The translations under genes and the position numbers were made by a program. From Saposhnikovia divaricata (Eukaryota; Streptophyta; Magnoliopsida; Apiales; Apiaceae): a stretch of 64,000 nt of DNA. Under the pieces are notes generated by a model that was not told the DNA's origin, ran no database searches, and was given only the letters and a program-made list of their open reading frames with translations. Shown here piece by piece: positions 24,188 to 34,322 of this stretch; the stretch's first letter is position 1, and every line of letters starts with the position of its first letter. Location: assembly GCA_036435485.1 (NCBI GenBank), contig CM071601.1, positions 185,602,939 to 185,666,938 on the forward strand. Direction: 5' to 3'.

Positions 24188-25212
24188 CTATTTACGTATT
24201 ATTCTTATAAGCGTACATAATAATACAAATTTAATTAATGAATTAAAAAGTAAAATTTTTCAACAAGTTTATATATATTATGGATTACAAAATGATCCAC
24301 TCCGACAGGTATTGCAAATAATATGATCCGATTTGTTCGGATGATTGGATTTTACGAAAACCGAAATTTTGAAAATTTTAGAATTGAATTTGAATGTACC
24401 TTTTTTAAAAATCCGATAGAGCATAAAATTGGATATGAATATGTTAAAAATATTTTTAACAAATTTTTTAGGTAATTATTTTTTATAACTATTTTTCCCT
24501 AAAAATTTGGATACTAAAAAAGAAGTAGTATAATTTAAATGATTTCAAATCGTTTGAGAATTTTTCTTTATAATAATAAAGATTGGCATGCATATATTTT
24601 TATAAATTTGGATATTTTTAAATTTAATTTAGATAAGTTTTAGAAAAAAATTAAGTAGTATAATTTAGATGATTTCAAATCGTTTGAGAATTTTTCTTAT
24701 ATATAATAATAAAGATTGATGTATATATCTAGTTAGCTGGAAAAAAAAGTGCATATATTAAAAAAAAAAATTGTAACAACGGTTTTCAAAAAAAAAAAAA
24801 TTGTAACAACAAATTTTCGAATTGTTACGGGAGGCCGGGAAGGAATGGAGTGTTGACAGGCCGTAGTGCGCAAGAACAAACCCTTGGCGAGCAAGTATTA
24901 TTACCGTTGGTAACACTTTCCCATCTCAACTCAAAACCCCTTCTTTCCGCTCTTAATCTCTCTGCGACCCTCGCTCTTTCTATATTTATATCTCTCTGTG
25001 CATCTCTCCCTCTAGATCTCTCTGTATCTATCTTCCTCTCTCCGTACCTACATAATCAGAGTTGTGTTCCTGTTTTTTTAGTGCTCTTCCCTTTCCGTGC
25101 GCATCTTAGATTTTAGATTTACAAACTTATAAACTGCATATTACTATTACAAGAATACAACAAGGATTGGGGTTTGATCATAATGTCGAAAAAACTATTT
25201 ACATATTCTTAA
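24188..25212 (+). pseudogene. Duplicated NAC promoter and leader with truncated ORF, B1
   Basis: Same stray NAC 5' region as in A1: CT-rich leader, ATG at 25183, and stop after 9 codons at 25212. A continuous frame from 24850 to 25116 is only the leader read through. 25213-25455 is AT-rich spacer without a gene. Confidence 0.72.
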
Positions 25213-25455
25213 AATCATAATGATTTTAGAATTAAGATCATGATTTAGATCTTAAAAATAAAACACGTAAAAATCCTCTCTAAAAAAGGAAAATTATTCA
25301 GGGAAACAAGAATAAATAAAAAAATTAAACAATTTGGGGCTTCCCTATTAAGAAAGGGAGGCGGTGGAAAGGAAGAGAAAGATAGGGTTAGAAGAGGGAG
25401 CATTACCAACTTTGTGAAGTACTAGTTATAAGTTCGAAATTTATTTTACATCAAA

Positions 25456-26310
25456 TTAGCTTATAACCCGTGCAATGCACGGGTTTCTTATATTATATTA
25501 TGAATTATATTTAATATTATTATTATTATGTTTTTATATAATCATTATTTTTAATTTAATATAATTTAATATACTCATGTTTATAGATTATACTAATGTT
25601 TCTTTATTATAAACAACGTATACAATTTTTAATATATTTTATTAATAATTGAGAAATATGCTGTAATATTTTCGAGTATATATTAATTATTGTAAGATTT
25701 GTTTTAAATTAAAAAGGTAACGTGGTTTAATTATAAATGGAATATTAATGATTGAAAGATATGATACGATTGATCTTTTTATGTATTTATAAAAGGTAAT
25801 ATCTTCAATTAAAAGTAAATGTGAAAAAGTCAATCGACTAATTACCATTAAATATATTATGTTATTATTTATTTTAGGTGTTATATTTTTCTTGAAAATT
25901 ATGGTGTGATATTTTCGGGTATAAATTAATGATTGTAAGATTTGTTTTAAATTAAAAGGTAACGTGTTTTAATTCGAAAGAAAATATTAATGATCGAAAG
26001 ATATGATACGATTGGTATTTTTAGGTGTTTATAAAAGTTAATATGTTTAACTAAAAGTAAATGTGAAAAAGGCAATCGACTAATTACCATTAATTTTATT
26101 ATACTAATGGAAAGATATGATACGATTGATGTTTTTAGGTGTTTATAAAAGCTAATATCTCGACTAATTATCATTAATTATATTTTTTTATTATTTATTT
26201 TAGGTGTATTTATTTTCCTTTATAATTAAGGGTAAATAAGTAATTTCACTCAGTACCAAAAAACAGGTACCAAAACTTTCAATGTTTCGGCTTTTATATA
26301 ATAATATAGA
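25456..26310 (-). mobile_element. Uninterrupted non-autonomous Helitron, B1
   Basis: This is the cleanest copy, 855 bp. On the minus strand it begins TCTATATTATTATATAAAAG (from 26310) after an A. It ends with the palindrome aacccgtgca-a-tgcacgggtt (25465-25485), a 5-nt spacer and CTAA (25459-25456), followed by T. These are the Helitron hallmarks: TC start, CTRR end, hairpin close to the end, A|T insertion and no target duplication. The interior has fewer cgactaattaccattaat repeats than A1 and A2, a loss of roughly 110 bp. It has no LTR insertion, so this is the empty site for the retrotransposon. Confidence 0.78.
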
Positions 26311-27675
26311 TATGTTAGAAAAAATTAATTACATGTCTTTTTCATAAATTTGAATTATCATTTTATATAAATTTGAATCCTTTATATAATTTTTTTTCTA
26401 TTTCAGAAATGTTAATTTTGTTAATTACACATCTTTCTTATAATTTCAAAATCTTCCTTATATTCAAATTTATTTTCTGTTTTGAATATATTAAAGTAAA
26501 ATTTAATTATTAATATTTCCTTTTCATTCCGAACATGTAAAAAAGGTAATTATATTTATTCTTTAAAAAATTGTTTTTTTAAATTTTGAACACATAATTA
26601 AATATATATAAACAATAAAATAAACTATTTACATATTATTCTTATTTATACCAATTTGTGTCACGTTTTTTTTAGAACGTCACACATTGTACAAATATTA
26701 AGCGCACATAATAATAAAAATTAATTAATAAATAAAAAAGTAAAATATTTCAGCTTGCATTATGGATTACAAAATGATCCAATCCGACAGGTATTGCAAT
26801 TAATATGATCCAACTCCCTCAGATGATTGGATTTTACCAGAATCGAATTTTTGAAAATTCTAGAATTGAATTTGAATTTATATTTTTTTGATAGAGTATG
26901 AATTTTGATATGAATATGTTAAAAATATTTTTAACAAATTTTTAGGTAATTATTTTTTATAAATATATTTTCTCTAAAATTTAGGATATTAAAAAGAAAA
27001 TTTAATTTTTAATATTCCAATTAAAGATAAATTCGAATTCTCTTTTCCTATAAATAGAAAACCTTTTATATTTCGAATAGGTTAATAATTATTTTCTTCC
27101 AAACAAATTTAGATATTAAAAAGGAAATTTAATTTTTTTATATTTAAATTAGATGAGCTCTAGAAAAAAAATAAGTAATATAATTTAGACGATTTCAAAT
27201 TGTTTGAGAATTTTTCTTTATACAATAATAAAGATTGATATGCATATCTAGTTAGCAAAAAAGATGTGCAGATATTAAAAAAAAAAAAAAAGAATTTGTA
27301 ACAACGGTTTAAAAAAAAAAAAATTTGTAACAACAAATTTTCAAATTGTTATGGGAGGCCGGGAGGAATGGAGTGTTGACCCGCGGCCGCTGCACAAGAA
27401 CAAACCCTTGGCGAGCAAGTTTTATTACCGTTGGTAACACTTTCCCATCTCAACTCAAAATCCCTTCTTTCCTCTCTGCGATTTCTCTATTTATATCTCT
27501 CTCTGTGCATCTCTCCCTCTCAATCTCTCTGTATCTCTCTTCTCTGTTGTGTTCCTGTTTTTTTAGTGCTCTTCCTTCCCTATATTTCCGTGCGCATCTT
27601 CGATTTCAGATTTACAAACATATAAACTACATATTACTATTACAAGAATACAACAAGGATTGGGGTTTGATCATA
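26311..27675 (+). promoter_or_regulatory. Upstream region and leader of NAC gene B1
   Basis: AT-rich upstream DNA includes the uninserted target of the foldback element (aacaat-aaaataaa-ctatttac near 26610). A TATA-like cctataaata is near 27049. Two poly(A) runs flank ttgtaacaac (about 27275-27330), followed by a CT-rich leader of tctctc runs (27465-27550). The leader is open without stops in the NAC frame from 27346, but there is no ATG, so initiation is assigned to 27676. The transcription start is not determined. Confidence 0.55.
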
Positions 27676-28734
27676 ATGTCGAAAAAACTGATCGATCTTC
27701 CTCCGGGATTTAGGTTCAAGCCAAGGGATGATGAACTCATCAATTACTATCTGAAACCTAGAATTATGGGACAAAAACTCCCATGTAACATTATCAGTGA
27801 TGATGTTCAAGTTTACGCCCCTGATTCTACTCCATGGATGTTGTTGGATCTCAACGATCCTGATTCTTGGATCGACTCCACAACAAACGCTGAGAAGACT
27901 CTTTATGTGTTTACGTCCTTATCTAAGATAGCTCCTAATCCCAAACAAACTACTAGAACAAGATGTAATACCCATAAGGGGGCTGGTTGCGGGGCCTGGG
28001 TACAAAGAACAAAGCGTCTTCCCATAATTGATCGGGATGATAAGGTGATTGGGGGGAAAAGGATGTTGAATTTCGTGATTCATGACATTGATGCTCAATT
28101 TGATCTCGATAAGGCTGTTTATTTTAAGATGCATGAGTACTCTTTATGGGGGATTAATGACAATTTGGGTTCTGATCTTGTTCTTTGCAAGATTACTTTC
28201 GATCCTTGTAAGAAATCCTTTTGTAAGTTGGCTACCAAAACAACTGATCAAGTTTCAAGACGAGGTCGTAAACCCCAAAATAAAAAACCGAACAATAAGA
28301 ATCTTCAAGGAAGCAGTACTTTGACGTCCGAAAGAGTGCCTGTAACGAGTACTACTGTTTACGAGGAAAGTACTAGTTCACATCCAGAAAGTTTGGTTGC
28401 GATAGATGCTAGTGTTGGTAATGGTGATTGGTCTGCAACTGCTCCTTATAACATTGGTGTTCAAGGCTTCGATGAGTTTGATAAGGGACTGTGTTTTCAT
28501 GGCCAAGGAGGTGAGGGCCTGTGTTTTGATGGCCTAGGTGGTGAGGGCCATTTTTTTGATGGCCTAGGTGGTGAGGAGGATCTTCACGAGTCTTTCGACA
28601 TAGCTGGGTTCATGGAGTATATGAAGTCCAAACCAGAAGTGGAGCCACTTGAAGACAAAACTATCCACGTGCTTGGAAAAAGAAAATCTGCAGAGGAAGA
28701 TGATTCATGTCAAGCTAAGAAAATGTGTTTTTGA
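27676..28734 (+). CDS. NAC-domain transcription factor, intact copy B1
   Basis: An intronless frame of 352 aa. The start is the ATG giving MSKKLIDLPPGFRFKPRDDE; the upstream open extension has no ATG. NAC subdomain A is clear (LPPGFRF..DDELINYYL, residues 8-26). Subdomain C is divergent, with GAGCGAWVQRTK (102-113) where WKATGK is usual. D is IGGKRMLNFVI (125-135) and E is YFKMHEYSLWG (149-159). A basic linker follows (RRGRKPQNKK, 195-204). The C-terminus carries three exact-length 10-residue repeats, GLCFHGQGGE, GLCFDGLGGE and GHFFDGLGGE (271-300), an acidic stretch, and a basic pair KRK/AKK (335-349) that may be a nuclear signal. NAC proteins bind DNA as dimers; the target is unknown. Canonical NAC genes have introns in the NAC domain, so an intronless copy is notable. 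Confidence 0.9.
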   Translation: MSKKLIDLPPGFRFKPRDDELINYYLKPRIMGQKLPCNIISDDVQVYAPDSTPWMLLDLNDPDSWIDSTTNAEKTLYVFTSLSKIAPNPKQTTRTRCNTHKGAGCGAWVQRTKRLPIIDRDDKVIGGKRMLNFVIHDIDAQFDLDKAVYFKMHEYSLWGINDNLGSDLVLCKITFDPCKKSFCKLATKTTDQVSRRGRKPQNKKPNNKNLQGSSTLTSERVPVTSTTVYEESTSSHPESLVAIDASVGNGDWSATAPYNIGVQGFDEFDKGLCFHGQGGEGLCFDGLGGEGHFFDGLGGEEDLHESFDIAGFMEYMKSKPEVEPLEDKTIHVLGKRKSAEEDDSCQAKKMCF

Positions 28735-28970
28735 GAATATTAGAAACAGCAGCTTGAGTTAGTGATAGATGAATGCATTACTTGTTGTCCACACATAGGA
28801 TGTTGCTATGAATGAAAATATTGTATGAGTTTTCTCCCGAAGTTGTTTTAGTTCTATGGTTTGTTTGGTATTTCTGTTTACTAATCAAAACGATAAGACA
28901 AAAACAGACCGTTAAATAAAAGTTAGTTTTAACTATAGTTATCATTAAATCTAGCTATACGTATTAGTTA

Positions 28971-29433
28971 ATGTATCAGGAGAAACTAGCAGGAAGGCTT
29001 ACAGAGGTGATGAGGCAGAGATCCTCGAGCCTATGTTTCAGTCACAAAGAAGTTAGTGGCATTGCTAGTGTGAAATGGTTTCGTAGTTGTGGTTATTGCT
29101 TTTGTAACTATGTATATTTTGTTGGCTTGTGGAATTTTTGTATCATCTTAGGAAATCCTGGGGCCGTTCTATTTAGACTAAAAGTTTCCTCTTTATTGAT
29201 TTTCAGAGATGTTGTGATGAAAACCGCCATTGGTAATCTCAGAGATCTAGCTGATACCTGCAAAGTCATGCAGGTGCTTTATTTCAGCAATTAATGTGAA
29301 GTAAAACATTTCAAATGGATGCTTGTCCACTAATGACCATTTTGTTCAAGGAATTAGGTGAGTGTTCCCCTTTGGCTATCAGGCTTGCTATTTCTGGTTC
29401 AAATAAAAGCTGGTTAGCTATTGGGCATTTGAG
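28971..29433 (+). other. Unidentified exon-like fragment downstream of NAC, B1
   Basis: The fuller version of the A1 fragment. The first open piece begins MYQEKLAGRLTEVMRQRSSS (28971-29294 open) and contains NLRDLADTCKVMQ before a GT. The second open piece (about 29355-29433) ends GAG|GTAAGT. Not recognised. Conservation across three modules reflects recent duplication and is not evidence of function. 28735-28970 is NAC 3' flank. Confidence 0.35.
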
Positions 29434-30938
29434 GTAAGTTATTTTATATTGATTTGAGTGGTAAATAGCATCGACATGCATTGTACAGGTTTTGTTTGCG
29501 AAGTGTAATATGAAAGGTTCTTTTGTATATGCATTCCCATCATACTCTTAGTTGCAGTTGTATTTCGTAAATCTGCCATTAAATAAATAGGATTGATCAA
29601 GGGATAACATACTTCAAAGGCTCTTCTGTTTGATGGGAAGTAGGAAGTATTGGTACTGGAGCTGCTGAGTGCTGAGTGGAAACTGATGGATTAAAAACAC
29701 TCTGAAGCCTTAAAAAAGATATGAAAGATGCTCCTGTTTACAAATTTTTTTTTGATTTTATTAATTTGAATTTACGGTTATATCTGGTCTGGCCTTAATA
29801 GATTTTGACAGTTAAAAAATCAAATTCTGGAAAAGAGAAGAATAAGGACTTTTTCTTTGTGAAATTACGGCTTTATTCTTATATGGGGAACTTTTTCTTG
29901 AATCAGTTGACGAAACAGGCATTGTACGATATGCAAGAAATTAACATCAAGTCCATAAGACGAAATTTATGCGAGAAACACATACATGGACTGTATACAC
30001 CCATGAGGCTGAGGGGATTCAAATATCTTTGAATTGACTCCCAGTTGATTATATGTAGTGGAGTTGCATGTACTGAGACTGACTCTCTGTTATTGCCTTC
30101 TTCACTTGTCTGCCTTTCCTTTTCTTCACCTTTATTTCTTTATCAGCACTTTCTAGTAGCCCAGCATATGACATGCACATGTACTGCTCCTTCACCACAC
30201 AAAACACACAGGAGTAAAAATGTCCACAGGAGTATAAATGTCGACACAACCCACAAACACAACTCGAATCCAGGATTCAATTATTAATATAATTACAGAG
30301 TAAAACCTGAAATGACACGACACAACTCAACTGAGTCAAAAATGTTCTGATATTACTCTTTATTGAAAATTTGTTTCTTTAAACTTGTACATCTATTTTT
30401 AAAATTGAACTTCAGCAAATTTCACCACAACACTAGATTGACATGTTTAACGACCTGAAACATAAAACCGCCTCCCTTACGCGTGTACACACACAAATAC
30501 GCGCACACCATATAAATTGCTGCGTGTATTAAATGTCAAAATATAATAATTAGTTACCTGGATTTAACAGCATGTGCCATGTTGCCTGGTAAGATCTACT
30601 GCCATATGCAGCACTTGGTTATCTTGCCTTCTACAATTTGGTCATCTAAACTTTTGTCCATTAATTCATGTTGTGTTTATGAAGAGGTTGAGGCGCAACT
30701 GGAAAATGTACATGTCTGATTAAGATGTATCCTTTTGCTTCTGGTTGATAGGAAATTGAAGGTTAGTGCCAGACTACCGAAGTTTCCTAGTGGTATTCAG
30801 TTATGATTTTTTTTTTTTAATTCTTGTTTATTCTGTTTACTATTCATCTTTTGATAGAAAAATTATATTGCAACAATATCAAAGTGAAGATTATGTTCGT
30901 GAAACCTCACGAGATCAATTTTATTATTCATTGTTGTA
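29434..30938. other. Intergenic, no gene supported
   Basis: The homologue of 13971-15473. The frame at 29805-30032 (75 codons, TTG start, internal ATG in MGNFFLNQLTKQALYDMQEI) is open here and in A2 but frameshifted in A1. I do not recognise it and do not call it a gene. Confidence 0.6.
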
Positions 30939-31316
30939 AGCAAGTCCAATGCTAGATGCTAAATTGCTATTGCTATAATATAAAACCAAAAAGTGAATTT
31001 TGGTGCTAAAATAAAACTCACCCTCCAAAGCTAGTTCTATAACTAGTTTCAAATTTAACCAACTTTTTTAACTTTTACCTAACTCTTTTAACTTTTATTG
31101 AATATTCTCAACAAACTCATCTCATTCTAGTTAAATGATGATGTGGCATGGATGCATAAATGCATCCTTGGTTTCAAATTTAGCACCAAGGATGCATAAT
31201 ATAGCAATAGCAATAAGAATGCATCCAATTATAGCACCCCTTTGGAGATGAGTTTTTTAGCACTTGATGCTATAATATAGCAATAGCACCAAGGATAGCA
31301 TTGCATTGGACTTGCT
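30939..31316. mobile_element. MITE with AGCAAGTCCAATGC termini, B1
   Basis: Same MITE and insertion point as in A1 (15474-15856), with the same inverted ends. It is a few bases shorter because A1 has extra bases in the aactttaattttt run. Confidence 0.7.
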
Positions 31317-32715
31317 CTAATGTTGTTACATTACAAGCTGTAATCTTCACCAGTGCCATCATTAAAAAAGGTAGTTACACATTGAGGATTTAAACCTTCG
31401 ACTTCCTGCAAGGGGGGTGAAGGTGATACCACTATGCAGTAGGCACTGTCCGCCATCAATTGTGGGTAACAATTATTAATCCTACATATAAATCTATATC
31501 ACTATCACCATTATTGATAGTATCCAGCTGTTGTAGGTTTATACTTCGGCCCTCCTGGTATGAATTAAACATTTCTGTGAATTTTGAAAGAGCTTAGTAG
31601 GTTAATTAAATATGTTATTAGTTGAATACCTGAAGGCATCATTAATAGGTAAGCTATTGTCTACCGACGGCAGTTGATTATCTAAGCTTTTGTGTTAATG
31701 AATGAATAGAACAGATTGCTGGAAGGTGTCATGTATATATTAGTTTGTGCTGTATTGTAGACCTTTTTGGTAGTGCTCCTAAATTCAACCCTAAAAAATC
31801 CTCAACACTAACCACTGTCCATTTTTGTCCATCACATTTGATATGTCATTCCATTTCTTGAAAATTACCATTTCAGATTTTTTTTAGCATTCTTTTTGCA
31901 TACATGGAAGAAAGGCATTAATTGGATTGATTTCGACAGTTAAAACTATAGCACATCCAAACAGCAGTCATATACACTACTGTTGAAGCAAAAGCAGAAC
32001 ATCGATTACCAGAAAATGTATAGACTGATAATTATCATGAGATATTTTCCACTAGTGCTCATCTCAGTTTTTCCTAACACTGTGGAGCTGAACATAGTAG
32101 TGTAATATATACATTAATTATTTACTAAGGTTCAGAATCTTTTTAAATAAAAATCTTAAGTAGAAACTATGCATATGAAATGAAACAAAATCTAGCACTG
32201 GATTCAATATAATTAGCATGTTGAATCTAAAACAAAATGATCCATACTTTAGGTTAGGGTCGGTAAAAGTACTACGACATTGAGAAATTAAAGATCTAAC
32301 ATGCTGAATTCTGTTTAACCTTTGTATTCTCAGATTTCTATTTATTATTGTTATCTAAACCCGTGTGTTTGGTACATAGGTGATTGGAATTGAATGGAAA
32401 TATGTCTAAACCATGCAATGTTTTTGATGATGCAAGCAATCTAATTCTGTATCCTCTTTTGATGGGACATAAGATGTTGGTGCAGTTGACTTGTAGCTTG
32501 TGGCTTAAAGGTAATGCATCTCATCATCCTTGTTGTGTACCTATTAGGTGGAATGCACCAATATCAGTCTATCACTACATGCAGGCTGCAGCTCTTTATA
32601 AATTAAGCCACTTTCTTTCTGCATCCTGTAAGGTAAAAGCAGTTTTTTTCCCTTCATTTTCTTGCCATCACCATACCATAAGTTCAACTCTTGTATATTG
32701 CTGAAGAAACAAGTC
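31317..32715 (+). other. Intergenic and upstream region of the PSY-like gene, B1
   Basis: Homologue of 15857-17252. No gene is supported. The 32384-32704 frame covers the presumed PSY leader and differs from the A1 version by indels. Confidence 0.5.
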
Positions 32716-33232
32716 ATGGTTCCTAGAACCAAGACTTTTCTTATTGTTTTTCTTGTACTATTTATTAGCCTCTGTCCAGGTAAACAATCTCAATCCCCTT
32801 ACTGTTACGTCTTTTCTTTTTTAAGCATCGTGAGAGAACTACTTTTAATTTATGTTATCTTTTGTATTTAGGCACTGTGGAAAGTTTCAATTATGGTGCA
32901 AAATCCACGTGCTCACTCCATGAGGTATATTAGTCGTGCATGCAGTATTGTATACTTAATTACTCCATATAGTGGAAGTGTTTGCAGGAAGATAAAAGCA
33001 TACATGGATTGTTGCATATGTCCTTGTCATGATATATAGTTTAATTATATTACCTTCAAAATTATCAAGAAACTGTGTTTGATCAATGTTATGTTTCTTT
33101 GTAAAGGATGGCACCATAAGAGTGAACTCGAGGAAGTTACTAAGTCATGATGTGTTGGACTACGATGATGCTGGAGCAAACACGAAACATGATCCAAGGG
33201 GCAGGAGAGGGGGTGGTAGCAAGAATGGTTGA
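32716..33232 (+). CDS. PSY: PSY-family tyrosine-sulfated peptide precursor, B1
   Basis: Exons are 32716-32779, 32872-32924 and 33107-33232, GT-AG and in phase, 80 aa. It has the same layout as A1: signal peptide, propeptide, and DYDDAGANTKHDP signature at residues 57-69. Differences from A1 are C16F in the signal peptide and R49K just before LLSHDVL. The mature peptide region is identical to A1, so the secreted product is probably the same. The sulfation context (Asp before Tyr, acidic residues after) is intact. Confidence 0.86.
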
Positions 33233-34087
33233 CGCTTGAGTCCTTAGTGAAACAATGACTGTCAGAAGAGTTTTTAATGGAGAATTAGGATATATCTAAT
33301 TAAGTGTACTTCATGTGAGGTTCTCTTGAAAATGCTCTCGTGACGGGCCACAAAATCAAGAACTTACGCCATATCGGTGATTGGTGAATAATAGTAACTC
33401 AGTCGCTTTTCCTGAATGAATCAGTAAGAGTAATTCAGTCATTTTTCCTGAATGAATCAGTACCGTATAAATCCTGGTTACAAGATGATCCCAATTTCTA
33501 AGTAAAGAAATTAAAATGCATCTGTGCAATAAGTAATATAATTTTACATTTTTTTAAAGAAGATCTTAATTATACTAGACGTGTCACTTAAGATTCTTAT
33601 TAAGTCTTATTCCATTTTAGAAATCCCTTGAACTTTTGATAATGTTGTTTTAATTCTTTCGAAATAGATTTATAATTACGGGATTGATGTGTCTGAGGAT
33701 AACCTCAGGATTCTACCTGAGGTTAAAAGATTTTCAATTCACATTTAAGGGTATTCAGATAAATTAATGTAAAAAATTTGATATTTATAAAAATGCTCAA
33801 TTTTCTTTATAATTATTATACACTTGAGAAGCATCAATTGTCAAAAAAATTGGGGATAATGAGAATTAAATCTGGATCTCGAAAATTGAGGAAAAATATT
33901 TAAATGAGATTATAAATTATTTTTTGAATTTCAAAAAATTACTCCTATAAATATTTGATTCAAATTTCAAATAATTAATTAAATTTTAAACATTTGATCA
34001 AAAATTTAAGCAAAAACTCTCTATTAAATCTTGAATATTCAATAATTATTTTAAATAAATTTAAAAAGTCTTACAGGATTTTCTTAT
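33233..34087. other. Inter-module spacer B1 to A2
   Basis: PSY 3' flank with the same direct repeat of about 33 bp (about 33397-33465), then AT-rich DNA with no gene. It lacks the segment of about 80 bp (ctgcatgatc...gaccc) found at the other two junctions. It retains aattttctttataa (33799-33812) followed by about 275 bp that is deleted at those junctions. It ends where homology to the KH A1 leader begins, which I take to be the original tandem-duplication joint. Confidence 0.6.
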
Positions 34088-34322
34088 ACCTATAAATACA
34101 ATATATCACAACCATCGGAATCGAATCGAAGCGCTGGTACAGCTCAAAACCCCGTCAATTCTTTTATTCAACTTTCAAATCAACTTGAAAAGCTCAATCA
34201 CTCAATTTCCCCCAAAATCTAAACCCTAATTTCATCTCACAACTCTCATTAACGACCATTTTACAATTTCCCCTAATTTTCGACTCATATATTCAATTAC
34301 ACACATTTCAAGAATCTGAATA
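34088..34322 (+). promoter_or_regulatory. TATA box and 5'UTR of KH gene A2
   Basis: From 34088 the sequence is nearly identical to 436-672 in front of KH A1, including tataaata (34091-34098). It differs by a 3-bp deletion in the leader (cgaccattttac). Everything upstream of the TATA box differs from A1, so this copy has the core promoter and leader but a different upstream region. Confidence 0.65.

Noticed and set aside
27346..27675. N-terminal extension of the NAC frame, giving 462 aa (also 53796-54125)
   Set aside because: It has no ATG (first codon TTG) and translates the CT-rich leader. The NAC domain starts right after the ATG at 27676, the normal position.
29805..30032. 75-aa frame conserved in two modules
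   Set aside because: It is frameshifted in the third module, has a non-ATG first codon and no similarity I recognise.
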